A stretch of DNA of 64,000 nt from contig NZ_CYSD01000043.1 in NCBI RefSeq assembly GCF_001458415.1, positions 186,001-250,000 on the forward strand, written 5' to 3'. The position numbers and the translations under genes are program-made. The notes below the pieces were generated by a model. It searched no databases. It was not told the DNA's origin and saw only the letters and a list, made by a program, of their open reading frames with translations. How positions within the stretch are numbered: the stretch's first letter is position 1; every line of letters begins with the position of its first letter. Shown piece by piece: positions 57,236 through 64,000 of the stretch. Source of the DNA: Tritonibacter multivorans. GTDB taxonomy: Bacteria; Pseudomonadota; Alphaproteobacteria; Rhodobacterales; Rhodobacteraceae.

Positions 57236-57268
57236 AACGCCCGGTTGCAGAAGCACCGGGCGTTTTTC
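57236..57268. terminator. bidirectional terminator between convergent genes
   Basis: Perfect 10-bp stem AACGCCCGGT / ACCGGGCGTT, T run on the plus strand and TTTTC on the minus strand. Confidence 0.85.
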
Positions 57269-57289
57269 TATGTCAGGTTTTTCGGGCGC

Positions 57290-58696
57290 TCAGCCGTAGC
57301 AACGCGCGGCCCAAACCCGAAGCAAATGCGCATCAAACAGTGGCATGGGCAGAATTTCCGCGCCGATCTTGGCGGTTGCGGGGGACAGATGCCGCAGGTT
57401 CGGCCAGGCGGTCTCGCAGCGGTCGCCGACCACATAGCCTGCGCGTGAGACCTCCAGAATCCCCCGGTCGATCATGTTTTGTGTCAGCGGATCATGGCCA
57501 GCGGTCATCACCGACCCCGAGCAGTTGATCACAAGGCCCGTTTCGTGGCGCTGCGCGTTTCCTTCTGCATCGCGGTAGTGCACAACCGCGCCGTTGTCGT
57601 GGCTTTCGATTTTCTCAACGGCCCCGGACAGCAACCGGGTCTGGCCGGTCTGCGACAGGCGTTCAAAGTCGTGAATGCTGTCGCGGGTGCCCGCGCGCAG
57701 CCAGTGTCGCAGTTTTGCGGGAACCTTGAGCGCCTCTTCTGGGGCGGCCACAAAGTCGGTGATCGAATTTTCAACAAAGAACGCGCGCATCCCTGCGCGG
57801 ACTTCGCGAATGGCAAGCCCATCGTTCTCAGCTGCTTGGATCTGTTCCTGAAGGTCCGATAGGAAGCTGGCGGCGGTTGTGTGGCCGGTGTTCGGCTGCG
57901 GGGTAAAGCTGCGCCGTGGCAATTGCGGGATCAGTGCTGCGGGCAAGCGGCCACTGGGCGAACAGGCCACAAAGGAGATGTCGGTTTCCGCTGCAAGGGA
58001 CTGGCACAGGCGCAGGCTGTCCAGCATGGTGGCATTGGTGCCGACGCAGAAAATTTCGCGTCCGGCCCGCACATGTTCGGCCACCACCTCTTCATAGCCA
58101 AACAGGGTTGGCACGCTGAACGCGCTGTCATCGCCTTCGATCCGCTGGGTGGTGGGTGCGCCGGGGGCAACATCCACGCGGTCGGCGGACAGAACGCGGC
58201 CAGAGGCCAGCGCCACATCCAGATACGCGCCGTTCCGGGTGACGCTTAACGCTTCGTCGGACAGAACCGCGACGTCGACACCTTTGTCCTTTAGGGCGGC
58301 AAGCGCGGATTTGCCCTGTGCCTCCAGATAGTCGCCAAACGTCGATCGCGGGTAATTCAGCCCGGCAAAATCACCCTTGGCCACAAGATCCTGAGCCGCC
58401 CCAAGCCAATTCGGGCTGCGGCCTTCCATCTGGGCGCGAATGCGGTCAAAATTCTCGGCGGCCCAGTCTGCGAAGTCGGGGTCAATATCATCCGCCGGAG
58501 AGTTCAGCAGATAGGCAAACTGCCACGGGGTCTCGTTGGGGTCTGCCGCATAGGCCGCGCCCCGACCAAAGGCATGCGCCGTCCGGCCCACGATCGTCAA
58601 CCTGTCACCACTGGCCAAAGGTATGGCCGCAACCAGCGCCAAAGCTGTTACGCCGTCGCCTACGATCAAGTGGTGAAGGGGTTGCGATCTGTTCAT
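57290..58696 (-). CDS. FAD/NAD(P)-binding protein (COG4529-like)
   Basis: 468-aa flavoprotein-type protein. Nucleotide-binding N-terminus HLIVGDGVTALALVAAIP, then AFGRGAAYAADPNETPWQ, typical of the NAD_binding_9 family; a second nucleotide-binding part is FCVGTNATMLDSLRLCQSL; LVINCSGS near the end closes the FAD site. Substrate unknown. Transcribed towards the PAS gene and separated from the DAHP synthase gene. Confidence 0.78.
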   Translation of the reverse strand: MNRSQPLHHLIVGDGVTALALVAAIPLASGDRLTIVGRTAHAFGRGAAYAADPNETPWQFAYLLNSPADDIDPDFADWAAENFDRIRAQMEGRSPNWLGAAQDLVAKGDFAGLNYPRSTFGDYLEAQGKSALAALKDKGVDVAVLSDEALSVTRNGAYLDVALASGRVLSADRVDVAPGAPTTQRIEGDDSAFSVPTLFGYEEVVAEHVRAGREIFCVGTNATMLDSLRLCQSLAAETDISFVACSPSGRLPAALIPQLPRRSFTPQPNTGHTTAASFLSDLQEQIQAAENDGLAIREVRAGMRAFFVENSITDFVAAPEEALKVPAKLRHWLRAGTRDSIHDFERLSQTGQTRLLSGAVEKIESHDNGAVVHYRDAEGNAQRHETGLVINCSGSVMTAGHDPLTQNMIDRGILEVSRAGYVVGDRCETAWPNLRHLSPATAKIGAEILPMPLFDAHLLRVWAARCYG

Positions 58697-58857
58697 CCGG
58701 GTGTCCTTTGGGTCGTTAAAGTTTCCTTACACCGTCATTGCCTTTCATTTTTACGAAAGGCCCGTCCGGTTGCGGCAATCAATCTGGACTATGCGCCAGA
58801 AAGGATGTGTCCCTGCGTCACTCTGGGCGTGATCCTTCAGGGCGCAGCTGAAATGAC

Positions 58858-58884
58858 AAAAGCCCCGCAGGACTGCGGGACTTT
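58858..58884 (-). terminator. terminator downstream of DAHP synthase gene
   Basis: Minus strand CCCGCAG / CTGCGGG core extended by A-T pairs, followed by TTTTGTCATTT. Confidence 0.75.
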
Positions 58885-58912
58885 AGGTTCTTACGGTGCG
58901 CAATTGCGCGGT

Positions 58913-60283
58913 TTAAACGGCTTTGCGCTTTTCGGCGTCAGCGCGCTGTTTGGACAGTTCCTCGGACACGAGGAAGGCCAGTTCCAGCGACTGATCCGCA
59001 TTGAGGCGCGGGTCACAGGCGGTGTGGTAACGCGCGGACAGATCTTCATCGGTCACATCGCGCAGGCCGCCGGTGCATTCGGTGACGTCCTGACCGGTCA
59101 TCTCGAAGTGGACGCCGCCGGGGATGGTGCCCTCGGACTGGTGCACACCAAAGAAGTCGCGCACTTCGCGCAGGACGTTCTCGAACGGACGGGTTTTGTA
59201 GCCGGTGGAGGATTTGATGGTGTTGCCGTGCATCGGGTCGCAGACCCAAGTCACGTTTGCCCCTTCTTCTTTCACGGCCTGAACCAGACGCGGCAGGTGT
59301 TCGCCTGCTTTGCCAGCGCCGAAACGGGCGATGAGGGTCAGCTTGCCCTCTTCGTTTTCCGGGTTCAGCTTGCCTATCAGAACCTTCAGGTCCTCGGCAG
59401 TGGTGGTCGGACCACATTTCAGGCCAATCGGGTTCAGAACGCCGCGGCAGAATTCCACATGCGCGCCGTCGGGCTGACGGGTGCGATCGCCGATCCAGAT
59501 CATGTGACCAGACCCCGCGAGCCATTTGCCCGAGGTAGAGTCCATACGCGTCAGGGCTTCTTCATACTCCAGCAGCAGACCTTCGTGGCTGGTGTAGAAA
59601 TCCACGGTCTGCAGGGTATGCGCGGTATCCGCATTGATGCCTGCGGCCTTCATGAAGTCCAGCGTGTCGGTGATCCGGTTTGCCAGCGCGCGGTATTCTT
59701 CGGCCTTTTCGCTTTCGGTAAAGCCAAGTGTCCAGGCATGGACCTGGTTCACATCCGCATAACCACCGGTGGAGAATGCCCGCAGCAGGTTCAGGGTTGC
59801 AGCAGCCTGAGTGTAGGCCTGCAACATCTTGCTTGGGTTGGGAATTCGCGCTTCAGGGGTGAAGTCGAGTTCGTTGATAATATCGCCACGGTAGCTGGGC
59901 AGTTCCACGCCGTTGATGGTTTCGGTCGGGGCCGAGCGCGGTTTCGCGAACTGACCGGCCATACGGCCAACTTTCACAACTGGCACCTTGGCGCCATAGG
60001 TCAGAACCATCGCCATCTGCAGCATCACCTTGAAGGTGTCGCGGATCGCATCTGCGCTGAACTGGTCAAAGCTTTCGGCGCAGTCACCGCCCTGCAGCAG
60101 GAAGGCTTCGCCGCGGCCAGCTGCACCCAGCTGATCCTTGAGGCGGCGTGCTTCGCCTGCAAACACCAGCGGAGGATACTTCGACAGCTGTGCTTCAACT
60201 GCGTTCAGCGCTGCCGGATCCGTGTAATCGGGCATCTGGACGCGCGGTTTTTGGCGCCAGTTCGTTTTTTGCCATTCACTCAT
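58913..60283 (-). CDS. class II 3-deoxy-7-phosphoheptulonate synthase
   Basis: 456-aa plant-type (class II) DAHP synthase, joining phosphoenolpyruvate and erythrose 4-phosphate as the first step of aromatic amino acid synthesis. Family blocks: [24 protein letters not shown] with the metal-binding Cys, [14 protein letters not shown], and [10 protein letters not shown]. Full length. GGAGGAAAAGCG precedes the ATG. Divergent from the GlxA-type regulator gene. Confidence 0.96.
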   Translation of the reverse strand: MSEWQKTNWRQKPRVQMPDYTDPAALNAVEAQLSKYPPLVFAGEARRLKDQLGAAGRGEAFLLQGGDCAESFDQFSADAIRDTFKVMLQMAMVLTYGAKVPVVKVGRMAGQFAKPRSAPTETINGVELPSYRGDIINELDFTPEARIPNPSKMLQAYTQAAATLNLLRAFSTGGYADVNQVHAWTLGFTESEKAEEYRALANRITDTLDFMKAAGINADTAHTLQTVDFYTSHEGLLLEYEEALTRMDSTSGKWLAGSGHMIWIGDRTRQPDGAHVEFCRGVLNPIGLKCGPTTTAEDLKVLIGKLNPENEEGKLTLIARFGAGKAGEHLPRLVQAVKEEGANVTWVCDPMHGNTIKSSTGYKTRPFENVLREVRDFFGVHQSEGTIPGGVHFEMTGQDVTECTGGLRDVTDEDLSARYHTACDPRLNADQSLELAFLVSEELSKQRADAEKRKAV

Positions 60284-60414
60284 CGCTTTTCCTCCGGCTC
60301 TGAGAGATCATTTCCTCTTTTCGAAGCGTCCCTATACAATAGAGAGAAAACAGAGGCCAGTTTTGTTTTCACATACTTGACGCTAGGCTTAAGCTATGAA
60401 CAGGGTCATCAAAT

Positions 60415-60435
60415 TCCCGCAAGTGATTTGCGGGA
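60415..60435. repeat. inverted repeat upstream of GlxA-type gene
   Basis: TCCCGCAA-GTGAT-TTGCGGGA, a perfect 8-bp dyad 47 bp before the regulator start; operator-like in size. Confidence 0.5.
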
Positions 60436-60481
60436 CCTTGAAGACACTCACGAAATTCCAAGTTGTTGTAGGACGCGCGCC

Positions 60482-61483
60482 ATGCAAAGCCATCCGGAGA
60501 CCCTTACCGACCTCCCGACAGCCGACAAACACCGTCGCTTTGCCTTTGTTCTTTTGGACAATTTTACGTTGCTTTGTTTTTCAGCGGCCATGGAATCCCT
60601 GCGCATTGCCAACCGCATGGCTGGGGCCGACGTCTATTCCTGGACTGTGATTGGCGAAGGCGGTGAAACCGTGTCCTGTTCGGCCGGTGCCAGCTTTAAT
60701 TTGGATGGCGATCTGAGCGAATTGCAGCGGGACGATACCATTCTGCTGTGCGGCGGCATTGACGTGCAAAAGGCGACATCCAAAAAGCTCATGGCGTGGC
60801 TACGACGCGAGGCACGCAAGGGTATTACAATTGGCGGGCTGTGCACTGCGGCCTATTCCATGGCCTGCGCCGGGCTGCTTGATGGCAAGCGGGCGACGAT
60901 CCACTGGGAAAATTCCGACAGTTTTGCCGAAGAGTTTCCGGATGTGGACCTGACCAAATCGGTGTTTGTCATTGATGGCAACCGGATGACCACGGCGGGC
61001 GGCACTTCCTCTGTGGACCTGATGCTGAAGATCATTGCCGAAGATCACGGCGAAGACTTGGCAAGCCTTGTGGCGGATCAGCTGATCTATTCCTCTATTC
61101 GGACGGATCAGGACACCCAGCGTCTGTCGATCCCGACCCGGATTGGCGTGCGCCATCCGAAGCTGTCGCAGGTCATCCAGATGATGGAAAACAATATCGA
61201 GGAGCCGATCAGCCCCTCGGTGCTGGCCGAAGATGTGGGCATGTCCACGCGCCAGCTGGAACGGCTGTTCCGCCGTTACCTGAACCGCAGTCCCAAGCGC
61301 TACTATATGGAATTGCGCCTGCAGAAAGCGCGCAACCTGCTGATGCAGACCGATATGAGCGTGATCAATGTGGCGTTGGCTTGTGGCTTTGCCTCTCCGT
61401 CGCATTTCTCCAAATGTTACCGGACGCATTACGACACCACGCCTTACCGCGAACGTGGCGCCAAGGGCGCGCGCGCCAGCTGA
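60482..61483 (+). CDS. GlxA-family AraC-type regulator
   Basis: 333-aa regulator. Residues ~20-190 form a DJ-1/PfpI-like domain (FAFVLLDNFTLLCFSAAMESLR, GGLCTAAYSMACAGLLDGKRATIHWE). The C-terminal AraC domain has two helix-turn-helices: SVLAEDVGMSTRQLERLFRRY and INVALACGFASPSHFSKCYR. Overall it resembles regulators of glycine betaine and carnitine catabolism (GbdR/CdhR type); the true effector is unknown. The ATG at 60482 is the first sensible start; no family sequence lies upstream. Confidence 0.85.
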   Translation: MQSHPETLTDLPTADKHRRFAFVLLDNFTLLCFSAAMESLRIANRMAGADVYSWTVIGEGGETVSCSAGASFNLDGDLSELQRDDTILLCGGIDVQKATSKKLMAWLRREARKGITIGGLCTAAYSMACAGLLDGKRATIHWENSDSFAEEFPDVDLTKSVFVIDGNRMTTAGGTSSVDLMLKIIAEDHGEDLASLVADQLIYSSIRTDQDTQRLSIPTRIGVRHPKLSQVIQMMENNIEEPISPSVLAEDVGMSTRQLERLFRRYLNRSPKRYYMELRLQKARNLLMQTDMSVINVALACGFASPSHFSKCYRTHYDTTPYRERGAKGARAS

Positions 61484-61488
61484 GGCCC

Positions 61489-62598
61489 TTACGGTTTGGG
61501 CGAAATGCGGATCAGCGCGCCTTCCTGTTCGGATGCAAACCAGATCGACCCATCCGGGGCCTCGCGCAGGTCCCGGATGCGGCCTGTCTCATCCGACTGA
61601 AGCTGCTCCACTTCTGTTAGGTTTCGTCCAGACAGCCTTGAAATATAGTCAAATTTCAGGGATCCAACAAAAATATCCCCGCGCCATTCCGGCCAAAGCT
61701 TGCCGGAATAGATCATCATGCCAGACGGCGCAATCGACGGATCCCAATACCAGTCTGGCTGTTCCATGCCGGCCTTCTGCGTCCCCTCGCCGATCTTACG
61801 TCCAGAATAGTGGCGCCCATAGGAAATCACCGGCCAGCCATAGTTCGCGCCCTTGGTGATCTTATTGACCTCATCGCCGCCGCGGGCGCCATGTTCCACC
61901 GCCCAGAGCTGCCCGCTTGCGTCCAGCGCCATGCCCTGCGGGTTGCGGTGACCAAAGCTCCAGATTGCGGGTTGAGCGCCTGAGGTGCCGACAAAGGGGT
62001 TGTCGCCCGGAATGCTGCCATCGCGGTTGATGCGTATGATGGACCCCTGCTCGCGACCCAAGTCCTGTGCGCTGGGGCGGTCGCCCCGTTCGCCCAGGGT
62101 GACAAACAGGCTGCCGTCCGGGGCCTCCACAATGCGAGAGCCAAAATGACGCCCACCGCTGGTCGATGGCGTGGCTTCAAAGATGACGTCTACATCGTTG
62201 ATTTGGCGAAGGTCCTTTGAAAGTCGCCCCTTGGCAAGGGCCGTGCCAGAGCCGCTGCCCTGACGTTTGGAAAAGGTGAAGAACACCTCACGTGTGGCGC
62301 TGAAATCCCGTGGCAGCATAATGTCCAGTAGGCCACCCTGCCCGTCCGCTTCGACCTTCGGCATGCCGCTGACTTGATGTGTCTGTCCGCCTTTGGAAAA
62401 AAGCAAAGCGCCTTCGCGTTCGGTGATCAGAACACCGCCTTCCGGCAGAAAGGCAAAGCCCCAGGGCACGTCCAGCCCCTCGACCATCGTATCGAGCTGC
62501 ATCGCGCCCAATGTGGTCGTCAAAGTGCCAGAAAATGCGGCCGACCCGGTGCAGATCGCAAGGGCCGCCAGCGTGCCAAACGGGCTGACTTTGGACAT
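61489..62598 (-). CDS. PQQ-dependent aldose sugar dehydrogenase-like protein (YliI type)
   Basis: 369-aa periplasmic six-bladed beta-propeller of the glucose/sorbosone dehydrogenase family. Signal peptide at residues 1-23. Blades show GLDVPWGFAFLPEGGVLITER, HFGSRIVEAPDGSLFVTLGERGD, FGHRNPQGMALD and EHGARGGDEVN, which carry the PQQ and calcium ligands in YliI/Asd enzymes. GAGAGAGG precedes the ATG. Convergent with the GlxA-type gene and divergent from the branched-chain binding protein gene. Confidence 0.9.
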   Translation of the reverse strand: MSKVSPFGTLAALAICTGSAAFSGTLTTTLGAMQLDTMVEGLDVPWGFAFLPEGGVLITEREGALLFSKGGQTHQVSGMPKVEADGQGGLLDIMLPRDFSATREVFFTFSKRQGSGSGTALAKGRLSKDLRQINDVDVIFEATPSTSGGRHFGSRIVEAPDGSLFVTLGERGDRPSAQDLGREQGSIIRINRDGSIPGDNPFVGTSGAQPAIWSFGHRNPQGMALDASGQLWAVEHGARGGDEVNKITKGANYGWPVISYGRHYSGRKIGEGTQKAGMEQPDWYWDPSIAPSGMMIYSGKLWPEWRGDIFVGSLKFDYISRLSGRNLTEVEQLQSDETGRIRDLREAPDGSIWFASEQEGALIRISPKP

Positions 62599-62757
62599 GA
62601 AACCTCTCTCCCTTTGGTGATGTGATTTACTGCAACACGCGGAAAACGATGGATTTATCCATTTCGGATACAAAATCACATCTGACCTCTTCCCTTTCGG
62701 AGGTTGCGCGCCTAGGGTTCCTGTCGAACAACATCGTTCCGATAGGGGAGAAATCAA

Positions 62758-63951
62758 ATGAAAAAATTCCTCATGGCCTCCGCTGCTATGACACTGTGCG
62801 CTGGGACCGCATTTGCGGACGGTCACGCGAAAGAAGTTAAACTGGGCGTTATGCTCGGCTTCACCGGCCCGATTGAATCGCTGACGCCGATGATGGCCGC
62901 TGGCGCGGAGCTGGCGATGGCGGAAGCAACCGCCTCTGGCAAGCTGCTGGACGGCGCCAAGGTGACCCCGGTTCGCGCGGACTCCACCTGCGTTGACTCC
63001 GGTGCGGCCACTGCGGCGGCTGAAAAGCTGATCGCCGACGGCATCAACGGCCTGATGGGCGCTGACTGTTCTGGCGTGACCGGCGCGGTTCTGGCCAACG
63101 TGGCGATCCCGAACGGTCTGGTCATGGTCTCCCCGTCCGCGTCTTCCCCGGGTCTGAGCGACGTCGAAGACAACGGCCTGTTCTTCCGCACCACCCCGTC
63201 TGACGCCCGTCAGGGTCAGGTTATGGCGGCAGTCATGAAAGAGCGTGGCATCGAATCCATCGCGCTGACCTACACCAACAACGACTACGGCAAGGGTCTG
63301 GCGGATTCCATCAAAGCAAACTTCGAAGCTGTTGGTGGTGAAGTGACCATCGTTGCTGCGCATGAAGATGGCAAAGGTGACTACTCTGCCGAGGTTGCAG
63401 CACTTGCATCTGCCGGCGGCGACGTTCTGGTTGTTGCAGGCTACCTCGACCAAGGCGGTCTGGGCATCATCCAGGGGGCCCTCGACACCGGCGCGTTTGA
63501 CACCTTTGGCCTGCCCGACGGCATGATTGGTGATTCTCTGCCCGAGAACGTCGGTCCGGATCTGGACGGCTCCTTTGGTCAGATTGCAGGTTCCCAAAAC
63601 AAGGGTGCTGACGTCTTCTATGCGGCGGCAACCGAAGCGGGCTTTGACGGCACCTCCAGCTATGCGGCAGAATCCTATGACGCAGCTGCGCTGTTGATGC
63701 TGGCAATGCAGGCCGCGGGTTCTGTTGACCCGGCGGAATATGCAAGCAAAGTCATGGATGTAGCGAACGCACCTGGCGAAGAGATCTCTGCGGGTGAGCT
63801 GGCCAAAGGTCTGGAGATCCTCGCAGCTGGCGGCGACATCAACTATCAGGGCGCAACCGGTGTTGAGCTGGTCGGCCCCGGCGAGAGCGCGGGCTCTTTC
63901 CGTGAAGTTGAAGTCCAAAGCGGCAAGATCGAGACTGTTAAGTATCGCTAA
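62758..63951 (+). CDS. branched-chain amino acid ABC transporter binding protein (LivJ-like)
   Basis: 397-aa type I periplasmic binding protein. Signal peptide MKKFLMASAAMTLCAGTAFA. Mature start KEVKLGVMLGFTGPIESLTP; MGADCSGVTGAVLANVAIP and YTNNDYGKGLADSIKANFE are typical ligand-binding segments. Glu/Asp-rich composition fits a periplasmic protein. TAGGGGAG precedes the ATG. Permease and ATPase genes would be expected beyond the right edge, after the hairpin at the window end. Ligand could be an amino acid or another small acid. Confidence 0.9.
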   Translation: MKKFLMASAAMTLCAGTAFADGHAKEVKLGVMLGFTGPIESLTPMMAAGAELAMAEATASGKLLDGAKVTPVRADSTCVDSGAATAAAEKLIADGINGLMGADCSGVTGAVLANVAIPNGLVMVSPSASSPGLSDVEDNGLFFRTTPSDARQGQVMAAVMKERGIESIALTYTNNDYGKGLADSIKANFEAVGGEVTIVAAHEDGKGDYSAEVAALASAGGDVLVVAGYLDQGGLGIIQGALDTGAFDTFGLPDGMIGDSLPENVGPDLDGSFGQIAGSQNKGADVFYAAATEAGFDGTSSYAAESYDAAALLMLAMQAAGSVDPAEYASKVMDVANAPGEEISAGELAKGLEILAAGGDINYQGATGVELVGPGESAGSFREVEVQSGKIETVKYR

Positions 63952-63981
63952 TCTGCGCTAATTGGATACAATCTAGATCAG

Positions 63982-64000
63982 CCCGGGTTTCTGACCCGGG
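63982..64000 (+). terminator. hairpin after livJ-like gene, cut by window edge
   Basis: CCCGGGT / ACCCGGG with a 5-nt loop (TTCTG), reaching the last base of the window. Whether T residues follow cannot be seen; it may be a partial terminator that lets the binding protein be made in excess. Confidence 0.55.

Overview
The window is chromosomal core sequence of a marine-type alphaproteobacterium of the Rhodobacteraceae (Roseobacter group). Several independent signs agree: a hybrid CckA kinase with a TTAA-N7-TTAA (CtrA-type) site in front of it, a recA gene preceded by the alphaproteobacterial LexA box in the GTTC-N7-GTTC form, an IscR with only one cysteine as described for Rhodobacter, a class II DAHP synthase, long PstC/PstA permeases, and the order cckA - recA - alaS - typA. 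The sequence is GC-rich with dense, short-spaced operons. I see no prophage, insertion sequence, CRISPR array or plasmid module. Genus cannot be fixed from this stretch.

Left part (1-20 kb): the start of a YejA-like peptide-binding protein, a candidate small RNA, 3-hydroxybutyrate dehydrogenase with a patatin-like lipase, a pseudouridine breakdown pair (psuK-psuG) next to a ThiE-like protein and a DUF502 membrane protein, a TrmJ-type RNA methyltransferase, heme A synthase with an M32 carboxypeptidase, gyrA, 6-phosphogluconolactonase, tRNA-Gly(CCC), a ferredoxin/ASKHA corrinoid-activating-type protein, a class III CoA-transferase, guaB and an rsmB-type methyltransferase.

Middle (20-44 kb): cckA, a sulfotransferase-like protein, recA, alaS, typA, a transmembrane chemoreceptor overlapped by a small exported-protein gene, a double-HD-domain hydrolase cluster, then the iron-sulfur assembly cluster iscR - cysteine desulfurase - sufB - ybjQ-like - unknown membrane gene - sufC - sufD - two Yip1-like membrane genes - sufS. 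This cluster has an operator-like dyad before iscR, an Irr/ICE-like box with a promoter-like element inside the desulfurase gene, and hairpins on both sides of an embedded membrane gene of atypical codon use.

Right part (43-64 kb): a soluble PAS chemoreceptor with a C-terminal CheR-docking-type pentapeptide; the phosphate regulon phoR, pstSCAB, phoU, phoB with a triple Pho box before pstS; an operon of yicC, gmk, a gamma-carbonic-anhydrase-like protein and a trans-sulfuration PLP enzyme; a PAS_5-family protein behind a second CtrA-type site; an FAD/NAD(P)-binding protein; class II DAHP synthase; a GlxA-type AraC regulator; a periplasmic PQQ-type sugar dehydrogenase; and a branched-chain amino acid binding protein. 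Most of the window is housekeeping. The observations most worth following are the candidate sRNA, the two CtrA-type sites, the internal regulation and unusual membrane genes of the suf cluster, and the small exported protein coupled to a chemoreceptor. I did not find a clearly new multi-gene system, and all regulatory sites were read by eye.
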